Under the pieces are notes generated by a model, which did not search any database, was not told the DNA's origin, and saw nothing but the letters and a program-made list of their open reading frames with translations. Position numbers and translations under genes: made by a program. DNA of 14,290 nucleotides from JAICLL01 sp035252155. GTDB lineage: Bacteria; Planctomycetota; Planctomycetia; Pirellulales; JAICIG01. Location of the stretch: the NCBI GenBank assembly GCA_035252155.1, contig DATFDL010000463.1, positions 1 through 14,290 of the forward strand, written 5' to 3'. Below are positions 1 to 6,468 of the stretch, piece after piece. Every line of letters starts with the position of its first letter. Positions within the stretch are counted from its first letter, which is position 1.

Positions 1-264
1 GCTTTGGTGGTGGCGGCCGTTTTTGTATTTCGCCGCAGCCATCCCGAGTGGCCCCGGCCCTATCGAGTGACCGGCTATCCAATCACACCGGCCATTTATC
101 TGCTGGGCGTGTCGGCGGCGCTGGCCAGCATGGTGTATCAAGGGTGGATGCAGCCGGCGGCCGGCACGGCGTTGATTTTGAGCGGAGCGGTGTTTTATTA
201 CCGGAGGGTTCAGGGTGCAGAAAAAGGGGTCAGGGGCCGGAGGTCAGGGGGCAGGGAAGAGTAA
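1..264 (+). CDS. APC-family amino acid permease, C-terminal fragment (5' end outside window)
   Basis: This is the last 87 codons of an integral membrane transporter; the gene begins before the window. The visible part opens in a hydrophobic helix, then has a short cytoplasmic loop with the sequence FRRSHPEWPRPYRVTGYP. That R-x-P-E-x-x-R-P-Y-R-x-x-G-Y-P pattern is typical of amino acid-polyamine-organocation permeases just before their last two helices. Two further hydrophobic segments follow (about visible residues 29-45 and 50-66). The final 16 residues are Gly/Arg/Glu-rich and unlike a normal permease tail; they are encoded by the left arm of an inverted repeat that also surrounds the stop codon (TAA 262-264). 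Substrate cannot be told from the fragment. The family call is knowledge-based; the repeat-derived tail is inference. Confidence 0.8.
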   Translation, partial: ALVVAAVFVFRRSHPEWPRPYRVTGYPITPAIYLLGVSAALASMVYQGWMQPAAGTALILSGAVFYYRRVQGAEKGVRGRRSGGREE

Positions 265-291
265 GATCCCTGGTCTCTGGCCTCCGACCTC
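233..291. repeat. Imperfect inverted repeat at permease stop codon, possible terminator
   Basis: The arms at 233-256 and 268-291 are complementary at 18 of 24 positions, and several mismatches would be G-U pairs in RNA. The 11-base loop contains the permease stop codon. The arms are built from short GGTC/GGGG/GGAGG blocks. There is no clear T-run after the second arm, so termination would not be classical; a dispersed genomic repeat is as likely. No gene follows until 447, and I see nothing else convincing in 292-434. Confidence 0.55.
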
Positions 292-446
292 TGGTCCCTC
301 TGCTGACGCCTATGACCTAAACCCACCTCGCTCAGTTGCCCAGTCTGCGCCCGCGGAAATTCTGCCTCAAGCCGCGCGGTCTGACTGCCGATAAGAGTGG
401 CGAACCGCCGCCCGTCGATTGAGGCCGCTGGACTGAGGTTTTTGGC

Positions 447-2117
447 ATGGAAGCTGGACCGCTCTGGGCGCTGCGCGCGGTGCTCTGTCTCGCCGCAGCG
501 ACGGCGGCGGACAAGTCACCGACCGCGGAAAAGCTTGAGCCCGAGTTTACGCGCAAAACGGCGTTTGCCCTGGTCTTCAGCGAGCCGCGGCACGGCACCG
601 ACGCTCCCCGCGAAGTTCATCTACATGTCTCGACCGACCGTGGCAAAACTTGGGACCGTTATGCCCAGTCGCCGCCGGGCAAGGGACGATTCGCCTTCAA
701 AGCTCCGGGCGACGGCGAATATTGGTTCATGCTTCGCACCAAGTTCGCCTCGGGCCGATACCTGCCCGACGGCCGACCGGTACCTGAACAGAAAGTCATC
801 GTCGATACCGTGCCGCCCACGCTCGCGCTCGACGTGTGCGAGGGCGAAGGCGGTGAAGTCCATCTCCGCTGGCAGGTGTCGGACCCCAATCTCGACGCCG
901 ACACCTTTCAGCTCGAATACAAATCGACCGACCTGGCAAGCACGTGGCAGCGCGTGGCCCTGGATCGCGCCGCAATCCAGCCGGGGCAAACCGAGTACAG
1001 CGGCGAAACCACGATCGTGCCTTCGAGCGACGGCGTCGAGCGTTCGCTGATCGTGCGAGCGGACATTGCCGACAAAGCCAAAAATCATACTGCCCGCGAG
1101 CAACCCTTGCGGTTGTCGCTGGCCCGCGCGGCCAATAACGACGACGGCCAAACCGATGAAGACGCCCCGCCCGAGATGAAGCCGGCGTTCGGCCATCCTT
1201 CGGCCACGGCGGCCAGCCACGGCGAGGACCGCTCGTATCCGGTGCTCGATTCGTCGCAGGGGCCGCTGGGAAGAGAACGACCGCCCGTTGGTTCCGAGGC
1301 CGACGCGGAACCTCAAGGACCAGCGATCGGTCCGCCTAATCGGCAGCCGTTCGTCACCGAGACGGTCCACCCGCCCGTCACGCGAGAGAACGAGTCGTTT
1401 GCCGACCCCGACGCCACGCAGCCCACGGACGCCGAGTTTCACCCGCGTATGTCGAATAAGAAGCAACTCGAACTGGATTACGATATCGATGGGGTTGGCT
1501 CGGCGAAAATCGCCAAAGTCGACCTGTGGTATACGCGCGACGGCGGACAAACGTGGAACGTGCTGGCTGCCGACGACGACTGCCTCAGTCCGATGCGGGT
1601 GAATGTTGAGGGCGAAGGTTTGTATGGCTTTCGTGTGGTGGCGACCACGGCCTCGGGTTTGCGCGGTCCCACGCCGGCGTCGGGCGAACCGCCCGATGTC
1701 TGGGTGGGCGTCGACCTGACACCGCCCGAAGCCAGGTTGGTGTCGGCCGAACTCGAAGCGAATGGCGATGCCGAAAAAATGGTGATCACTTGGGAGGCGG
1801 CCGACGATCGGCTGGCCGCGCGGCCCGTTGCGCTGCGCTACAGCGAAAACCCCAGCGGACCCTGGACGACCATTGCCGCGGGTTTGGAAAATACCGGCCT
1901 GTATGCGTGGCGGCTCGATGAACGCCTGCCTGAGCGAATCTATCTGCAACTGGAGGTCCGCGACGAGGCGGGCAATGTGAGTGTCGGCGAGCTGCCCGAC
2001 GCCGTCGAGACGCGGCCAGCCCGCCCTCGCAGCCGCGTCCGCGACGTACATCCCGCGGCCGCGACGCCACCGCGCATGCGGCGTGCGATGTCGCGTGGTC
2101 AGCGGACCCCTCAATAG
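447..2117 (+). CDS. Secreted Asp-box/Ig-like (fibronectin-like) two-module protein, function unknown
   Basis: The 556-residue protein begins with a signal peptide (hydrophobic core about residues 6-20, probable cleavage near the Ala run at 17-21). It appears to hold two copies of one module, at about 55-225 and 355-520. Each has an Asp-box-like motif (STDRGKTW at 62-69, TRDGGQTW at 363-370), a beta-sandwich stretch, a VDxTPP-type junction (119-124 and 422-427), then a second sandwich domain with aligned W-containing strands (about 154-170 and 461-477). A Pro/Asp/Glu-rich linker (about 226-335) joins them, and the last 35 residues are rich in Arg and Pro. The Asp-box suggests beta-hairpin folds as in BNR proteins, but no sialidase active site is seen. 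An in-frame TGA at 420-422 and a GAGG at 435-438 support this start. It likely acts outside the cytoplasm, perhaps in binding or surface structure; that is inference. Confidence 0.75.
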   Translation: MEAGPLWALRAVLCLAAATAADKSPTAEKLEPEFTRKTAFALVFSEPRHGTDAPREVHLHVSTDRGKTWDRYAQSPPGKGRFAFKAPGDGEYWFMLRTKFASGRYLPDGRPVPEQKVIVDTVPPTLALDVCEGEGGEVHLRWQVSDPNLDADTFQLEYKSTDLASTWQRVALDRAAIQPGQTEYSGETTIVPSSDGVERSLIVRADIADKAKNHTAREQPLRLSLARAANNDDGQTDEDAPPEMKPAFGHPSATAASHGEDRSYPVLDSSQGPLGRERPPVGSEADAEPQGPAIGPPNRQPFVTETVHPPVTRENESFADPDATQPTDAEFHPRMSNKKQLELDYDIDGVGSAKIAKVDLWYTRDGGQTWNVLAADDDCLSPMRVNVEGEGLYGFRVVATTASGLRGPTPASGEPPDVWVGVDLTPPEARLVSAELEANGDAEKMVITWEAADDRLAARPVALRYSENPSGPWTTIAAGLENTGLYAWRLDERLPERIYLQLEVRDEAGNVSVGELPDAVETRPARPRSRVRDVHPAAATPPRMRRAMSRGQRTPQ

Positions 2118-2130
2118 GGTCTTGTCTGTC

Positions 2131-2282
2131 TGATCCGCCCTTTTAGGATCAAGATAAGGACGCAGCCAAAGCGGGAACGAATGAGCCTCGCCGCGAGACT
2201 CAAAAAGTCGAGCGGACTCCCCTCTTGCTAGCGGGAGAAATCCCATTTTGGGGCCAAAATGGGTCCCAAACTGGCTGCGTCC
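2131..2282. repeat. Hairpin-dense convergent intergenic region with 11-bp outer inverted repeat
   Basis: Between two converging genes several perfect or near-perfect stems are packed together. TGATCC/GGATCA pairs at 2131-2136 and 2146-2151. An 11-bp perfect inverted repeat (GGACGCAGCCA at 2158-2168, its complement at 2272-2282) encloses 103 bp. Inside are an 8-bp stem with one mismatch (2183-2190 with 2194-2201), a 5-bp stem (2217-2221 with 2233-2237) and a 10-bp perfect palindrome at 2242-2263. It could be a degenerate MITE, a structured RNA or a bidirectional termination zone. No target-site duplication is obvious next to the outer arms. Confidence 0.5.
2242..2263. terminator. 10-bp perfect palindrome, candidate bidirectional terminator
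   Basis: CCCATTTTGG at 2242-2251 is followed after two Gs by its exact complement at 2254-2263. It lies 124 bp past the stop of the Asp-box gene and 46 bp past the stop of the sulfatase gene, which converge here, so a terminator serving both is plausible. No flanking T-run is present on either strand, which weakens the intrinsic-terminator reading; a protein-binding palindrome is the alternative. Confidence 0.35.
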
Positions 2283-2309
2283 GTTACTTTGCGCAGCCGT
2301 CCGACTGCG

Positions 2310-3758
2310 TCAAAAATTCCATTTCGGCTCCCAGCTTGGGGAGTGTGCCGCCTTCATATAGGCCGCCGCTTGGGCGGCGATCTCGGGATGGCTCGCAGCC
2401 ACGTTGGTCCGCTCGCTCGGATCGTCGGCCAGATTATATAGCTCCGGAGTGCTGTCCGGGTTCTGCTTCACTTTGTTGCGGATCGCCTTCCAATCTCCGA
2501 AGCGGACGGCCTGCGCGCCCCCGCCGCTGTGATATTCCCAATAGAGATACTCGTGCTTCTTTTGCCCCGGCCGGCCGAGCAGCGTGGGTGCGATGCTCAG
2601 GCCATCGATGCCGGCCGGCGCCTGTGCGCCGGCGATTTCACAAAGCGTCGGCATCATGTCCCAAAAAGCGCCGGGCAGGTCGCTCGTCGTGCCGGCCTTG
2701 ATGTGTCCGGGCCAACGCGCTATGAACGGCGTGCGGATACCGCCTTCATAAAGGTCTTGCTTGTAACCGCGCAGCCCGGCGGTGCTCTGAAAGAATTCGG
2801 GATCGGTGCCCGTCAGTGAAAACACCGCGCCGTTGTCGCTGGCGAAGAAGACGAGCGTCTCATCGTCGATGGCCAACTCTTTCAGCTCCGCCATCAACCG
2901 TCCGACGTCACGGTCCATGCGGCTGATCATCGCCGCGTAGGCTGCCCGTGGCGTATCGTGATTGGCGTAATGCTTCGAATCGGTGACCGGCGTCTCGGGC
3001 CACTGACCGCGATACTCATCGAGCGAATCGTCGGGCACTTGCAGTGAAACATGCGGAATGGTGAAGGCCAGGTAGAGAAAGAACGGCCCCTCCTTGTGCT
3101 CGCGCACCCAGCGCAGGGCGTCGTCGGCCATCAGATCGTGCGAGTAGGTTTTGCCCGATCGCTCGATGCGTTCTTTCTGCCCGTAAGAATACGGCGGGTT
3201 GCCTTCCAGCGGTTCTTGCTGATTGTCGCGCCACAGATACGGCGGATAGTACGTGTGCGCCATTCCCTGGCAGAGATAGCCGTAGTGATGATCGAAACCA
3301 AAATCGAGCGGGCTGCTGCCGTCGTCGGGCATGCCCAGCCCCCATTTGCCGACAATGGCGGTGTTGTACCCCACGTGCTTCAAGAGCTGCGCGACGGTGA
3401 TGGTCTGCGGCTCCATGGCGTGCTGCCCCTCGTGCCCCGGCGCGCGTTGCATGTTGTCGCGGACGGTGGCATGGCCCAGGTGCATGCCGGTCATCAGCGT
3501 GCAACGGCTGGGAGCGCACACCGAGCAGCCGGCGTAGAAGTTGGTGAATCGCATTCCCTCGGCGGCCAACTGGTCGATGTGGGGCGTTTTGATTTTGGTC
3601 TGCCCATAGCAACCGAGATCGCCCACACCTAAGTCGTCGGCCAAGATGAAGACGATGTTGGGTCGATGCGGCGGGTCGGCCGCCCATGCGTGACCGCCGG
3701 TGGCGGCAAGAACCAGCCCGGCCGCGATGGAAACCAAAAAGAGCAAGATGCGTGGCAT
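2310..3758 (-). CDS. Exported type I (formylglycine-dependent) sulfatase, arylsulfatase A-like
   Basis: The 482-residue protein hydrolyses sulfate esters, probably of a carbohydrate, outside the cytoplasm. A signal peptide spans about residues 1-26 (hydrophobic LLFLVSIAAGLVLAA, cleavage near AWA-A). RPNIVFILADDLG places the metal ligands Asp41-Asp42. CAPSR at 81-85 is the C-x-P-x-R signature in which Cys81 is turned into formylglycine, followed by TLMTG. Other expected residues are Lys138 (GKW), His236 (IPH), Asp308-Asn309 (SDNGA) and Lys333 (LRGYK). The usual GKWHLG reads GKWGLG here, so the His after the Lys is Gly. Length is normal and the C-terminal subdomain (ELYNLADDPSER) is intact. A GGAGG at 3764-3768, five bases before the ATG, fixes the start. 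It lies 108 bp downstream of a TIM-barrel gene on the same strand. S1 family membership is sure; the substrate is not. Confidence 0.95.
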   Translation of the reverse strand: MPRILLFLVSIAAGLVLAATGGHAWAADPPHRPNIVFILADDLGVGDLGCYGQTKIKTPHIDQLAAEGMRFTNFYAGCSVCAPSRCTLMTGMHLGHATVRDNMQRAPGHEGQHAMEPQTITVAQLLKHVGYNTAIVGKWGLGMPDDGSSPLDFGFDHHYGYLCQGMAHTYYPPYLWRDNQQEPLEGNPPYSYGQKERIERSGKTYSHDLMADDALRWVREHKEGPFFLYLAFTIPHVSLQVPDDSLDEYRGQWPETPVTDSKHYANHDTPRAAYAAMISRMDRDVGRLMAELKELAIDDETLVFFASDNGAVFSLTGTDPEFFQSTAGLRGYKQDLYEGGIRTPFIARWPGHIKAGTTSDLPGAFWDMMPTLCEIAGAQAPAGIDGLSIAPTLLGRPGQKKHEYLYWEYHSGGGAQAVRFGDWKAIRNKVKQNPDSTPELYNLADDPSERTNVAASHPEIAAQAAAYMKAAHSPSWEPKWNF

Positions 3759-3815
3759 GAGAACCTCCAGGGGGATCGCGTTGCCTGCGTATATGGCGTT
3801 TCCAGGTCAGCACCT

Positions 3816-3844
3816 AGTATCTCGTTGGCCGGTGTTGGTTGCAA
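3816..3844 (-). promoter_or_regulatory. Candidate sigma70-type promoter for the sulfatase gene
   Basis: Read on the minus strand, TTGCAA (3839-3844) is followed after 17 bases by GATACT (3816-3821), each matching four of six consensus bases at ideal spacing. It sits 57 bp before the sulfatase ATG. This suggests the sulfatase can be transcribed apart from the upstream pair. Sigma usage in planctomycetes is poorly known, so this is a pattern match only. Confidence 0.3.
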
Positions 3845-3866
3845 TTTGATTGCGGAAAAATCCGCA
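3841..3866 (-). terminator. Two overlapping small hairpins just after the TIM-barrel stop codon
   Basis: On the minus strand the stop codon (3867-3869) is followed at once by TGCGGA-TTTT-TCCGCA (3866-3851), a perfect 6-bp stem. It overlaps a second perfect 5-bp stem, GCAAT with ATTGC (3841-3853), by three bases, so both cannot form fully at once. There is no U-run afterwards. It may attenuate or terminate transcription before the sulfatase gene; the partial -35 at 3839-3844 overlaps it. Confidence 0.35.
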
Positions 3867-4916
3867 TTAGCCTGTCAACTTCGTCTCTGCATACCGTAGC
3901 GAGCGGTCGATGTTGTCGGCCTCCGTTTGAAGCTGCTGCCGGTGCGGCAGCCTGCTGACCACGGGCAGCTCGCCCGCAAATCGGTGTTTTCGCACACGCG
4001 AGAGAGCATCTGCCAACGCGGTTGCGCGAACTTCACTCATCGTCGCCCAATACGTCTCCGTCAGGCAAGGCACGCGGAGCGGATCGCGAGTGATCATTTC
4101 CAGGTTCAGGCGCACCTCGGGCCGGCGCTGACGAAGCAGTGTCACGATCCGGCGAACATCTAGAAACCCCTCGCCCAGCGGCACTTCGGAAAGTAAAAAA
4201 CCGTCTTCGCACTCGGCGACACCCATGTCTTTCAAATGCGTCGTCATCGTCCAGGGTGCGTAGGCTTCCACCACCGCGTGCGGCTCCTCCAAGAGCGCGA
4301 TGCTGTTGCCGGTGTCGAGACAGACGCCCACCCACGGGCTGTCGAGCCGCTCAAGCCAGCCGAGCATCTCGTCGACGCGCCAATCTTTATGGTTCTCTAC
4401 CGCCAGCCGCACCCGATGCCGGGCCACGATCGGTTCGGCCAACAGCAGCGACTTCCACGACCGCTCGGCGAACTCGTCGAATTGCCGCCGCGTAGCGAAC
4501 TGTTCATAGCGCCGGCCGGAGAGACAGACCGTGCGCACGACGTTTGCTCCCGCGCGGGCCGCGGCGACCACTTCCGCCTCGAATCGCGCCAGGTCGGCGT
4601 CATCCTTGGGCAAAGTGACGATGCCCTCCAGATACATTCCGTGGCGCGCCACGGAATCTTTCAGCCGATCCAACGCGGCGGCGTCAGGCGTGCCGATGCG
4701 AGTCTGGACGCCCGCCGCACTCAGGCCGGCCGCATGCTCGACAAAGGCCAGCGGGTCGTTGATCGGCCGAAAATCGGGCGGCAACGGCTTGGACGACCGA
4801 ACTGCGTAGGAATGGATCACCAGCCCCAGCGGCTGGTTGGGCTTTTCATCGGCTTCGGCCAGCGCCAGCGGCAGCGAAAGGGCTGCCAATGTTTTCAGGG
4901 CATCGCGGCGCTTCAT
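3867..4916 (-). CDS. Xylose isomerase-like TIM-barrel protein (sugar phosphate isomerase/epimerase family), exported
   Basis: The 349-residue protein has the AP-endonuclease-2/xylose isomerase-like fold. Likely metal ligands and neighbours are Glu174 in AVENHKDW, Asp201 in GVCLDTGN, His227 in THLKDMG and Glu273 in LNLEMITRD, and PLGEGFLD (246-253) is the usual loop before the penultimate strands. The N-terminus MKRRDALKTLAALSLPLALA has the twin-arginine pattern (RRDALK) and a hydrophobic stretch, so export through Tat is likely. The ATG at 4914-4916 overlaps the stop of the oxidoreductase gene by four bases (ATGA), which indicates translational coupling and settles the start against longer in-frame extensions to 5135. 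Such pairs often act on the same sugar or cyclitol in planctomycetes. The precise reaction (isomerase, epimerase or 3-keto-sugar hydratase-like) cannot be read from the sequence. Confidence 0.88.
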   Translation of the reverse strand: MKRRDALKTLAALSLPLALAEADEKPNQPLGLVIHSYAVRSSKPLPPDFRPINDPLAFVEHAAGLSAAGVQTRIGTPDAAALDRLKDSVARHGMYLEGIVTLPKDDADLARFEAEVVAAARAGANVVRTVCLSGRRYEQFATRRQFDEFAERSWKSLLLAEPIVARHRVRLAVENHKDWRVDEMLGWLERLDSPWVGVCLDTGNSIALLEEPHAVVEAYAPWTMTTHLKDMGVAECEDGFLLSEVPLGEGFLDVRRIVTLLRQRRPEVRLNLEMITRDPLRVPCLTETYWATMSEVRATALADALSRVRKHRFAGELPVVSRLPHRQQLQTEADNIDRSLRYAETKLTG

Positions 4917-6331
4917 CCGTCGATCCCCAAAGCCCGCAGTTCGGCATTCCAGGGCGATCGATACGAACGCGCGAGACGCGCGGCGGCTTCGCTGTCGCCG
5001 ACGATGGTTTGGTCCGCCGCGTTCCAGCGCAGCTTTCGCCCGACCCGCAGCGAAAGATTCGCCAGGTGGCACATCGTACTCACACGATGGGCCGATTCCA
5101 GATCTGAAATCGGCGTCGAGCGCGACTTGATGCAATCGAGAAAGTTGCGCACGTGCCCAGTGAATTGTTCACCAGTGTCGCCCGAATTGTCTTCGAGCGA
5201 TTCGGTCCACGCTTGCGTGGGGTTTTCGTCAACGACGCGTTGCGGGCCGCCCACGGGATGCGGGCCGGTGAATTGCGGCACGCGATTGGCCGGCGGAAGC
5301 CGCTGGTCGCCAATGATTTTAAAACCCCGTCGGCTGATGGCGAGTGCGCCCTTCGTGCCGCAAAACTCAATGCTGTGTGGATTGGCTGGGCCGGAGGCAG
5401 CCTCCCGATGCGACCAGACCGCAGTATACGCGCAGCCCGCGCTCGGGTCGCCGGCACCTGCGATTTCAAACAGGGCGTCTTGCGTGTCCGGAGTTTCGCC
5501 GTTGTCTTGCAGTGCAAATCTTCCGCCGCTGCTGCTGACGGCTTCGAGCGTGCCGCCCAAAAACCAGTGCATAATGTCGAGTGAATGCTGCCCCAGATTG
5601 GTCATTTGGCCGCCCGCATAATCCCAGAACCAGCGAAAGTGATAAATGCCGCGATTGGGATTGTACGGCCGCAACGGCGCGGGTCCGGTGAACATCTCCC
5701 AATCGAGCTCCGGCGGCGGTGGACAGTCGGCCGGCGCGCCGAAGCCCGGCATGATGTTGCGATAGGCGTGCATCCGCACCGAATGAACGCGGCCGATGTA
5801 GCCCGCTCGGATCAACTCGCGCGCTCGCTGATAGTGCCGGCCGGAGCGCTGCTGCGTGCCCACTTGCACGACACGCCCCGTCCGCCGCGCGACGTCGATC
5901 ATCCACTGCCCTTCGCGCACAAAGAGCGTGAGCGGCTTCTCCACATAGACATCCTTGCCGGCCGCGCAAGCCATCATCGTCATCAGGGCGTGCCAATGGT
6001 CGGGCGTCGAAATTACGACAGCATCGATCTCGCGGTTGTCGAGCAATTGTCGGAAATCCGTATATCCCCGGCACCCGCGACCAATCAGTTCGCAGCCTTC
6101 CGCGACACGTCCTCGGTGGGCATCGCAGACGGCGACGGCTTGGGCGTCGGGTTGCTCGACAAAGTCCAACACATGCCGTTTGCCGATCAGTCCAAACCCG
6201 ATAAAACCGATACCCACCCGCTCATTGGCGCCCAGCACTCGCCGGTACGAGGCCGCGGTGAGCAGGGCAGCGCCTGCCGAAGATCTCAGGAACCGCCGAC
6301 GAGTAATTCTGTCCACTAGGTTTTCTGTCAT
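4913..6331 (-). CDS. Gfo/Idh/MocA-family NAD(P)-dependent oxidoreductase with Tat signal
   Basis: The 472-residue protein belongs to the glucose-fructose oxidoreductase/inositol dehydrogenase family. The leader TRRRFLRSSAGAALLTAA (residues 10-27) is a classic twin-arginine signal. A Rossmann motif follows (GIGFIGFGLIG, 40-50), then the EKP motif (131-133) with the probable catalytic Lys132, and the second-domain motif GGQMTNLGQHSLDIMHW (240-256) whose His249 and Asp252 fit the family's active site. The end SYRSPW is also usual. GAGG at about 6337-6340 lies just before the ATG at 6331; an upstream in-frame extension to 6409 lacks any support. It probably oxidises or reduces a sugar together with the TIM-barrel protein encoded next, whose start overlaps this stop by four bases. 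Tat export fits a protein that folds with its nicotinamide cofactor before secretion, as known for glucose-fructose oxidoreductase. Confidence 0.92.
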   Translation of the reverse strand: MTENLVDRITRRRFLRSSAGAALLTAASYRRVLGANERVGIGFIGFGLIGKRHVLDFVEQPDAQAVAVCDAHRGRVAEGCELIGRGCRGYTDFRQLLDNREIDAVVISTPDHWHALMTMMACAAGKDVYVEKPLTLFVREGQWMIDVARRTGRVVQVGTQQRSGRHYQRARELIRAGYIGRVHSVRMHAYRNIMPGFGAPADCPPPPELDWEMFTGPAPLRPYNPNRGIYHFRWFWDYAGGQMTNLGQHSLDIMHWFLGGTLEAVSSSGGRFALQDNGETPDTQDALFEIAGAGDPSAGCAYTAVWSHREAASGPANPHSIEFCGTKGALAISRRGFKIIGDQRLPPANRVPQFTGPHPVGGPQRVVDENPTQAWTESLEDNSGDTGEQFTGHVRNFLDCIKSRSTPISDLESAHRVSTMCHLANLSLRVGRKLRWNAADQTIVGDSEAAARLARSYRSPWNAELRALGIDG

Positions 6332-6378
6332 TCGCCGCCTCAATCGCGAAGCGTTTAAGACCAACCCGCATGCCGTGT

Positions 6379-6409
6379 ATTGTACCCTAGGGACTCGGAA
6401 GTTATACAA
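6379..6409. promoter_or_regulatory. Candidate overlapping divergent promoters
   Basis: On the plus strand TTGTAC (6380-6385) and TATACA (6403-6408) are 17 bases apart and would drive the acylase gene, starting transcription near 6415. On the minus strand TACAAT (6384-6379), five of six consensus bases, would be the -10 for the oxidoreductase gene, with a weak TTGTAT (6409-6404) at a long 19-base spacing. The two sets occupy nearly the same bases and enclose the palindrome CCCTAGGG (6385-6392). Polymerase could serve only one direction at a time. This is a pattern match without experimental support. Confidence 0.3.
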
Positions 6410-6468
6410 GTGAACGCAGAGTGGCTCGTTCGTTCTTACCTTGTGAAATTCTCAGATCGGGTTCATCG

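Noticed and set aside
621..2246. 541-codon open frame on the minus strand opposite the Asp-box protein gene
   Set aside because: Its translation is Arg/Gly/His-rich with no domain pattern, as expected for the complement of a GC-rich gene; the plus-strand frame has a signal peptide, a ribosome-binding site and duplicated domains.
4236..5621. 461-codon plus-strand frame opposite the TIM-barrel and oxidoreductase genes
   Set aside because: It runs across the junction of two well supported minus-strand genes and its product has low-complexity, antisense-type composition.
6421..6468. Upstream GTG start for the acylase, adding 16 residues
   Set aside because: It would begin only about six bases after the likely transcription start, has no ribosome-binding site, and the added residues do not form a signal peptide.
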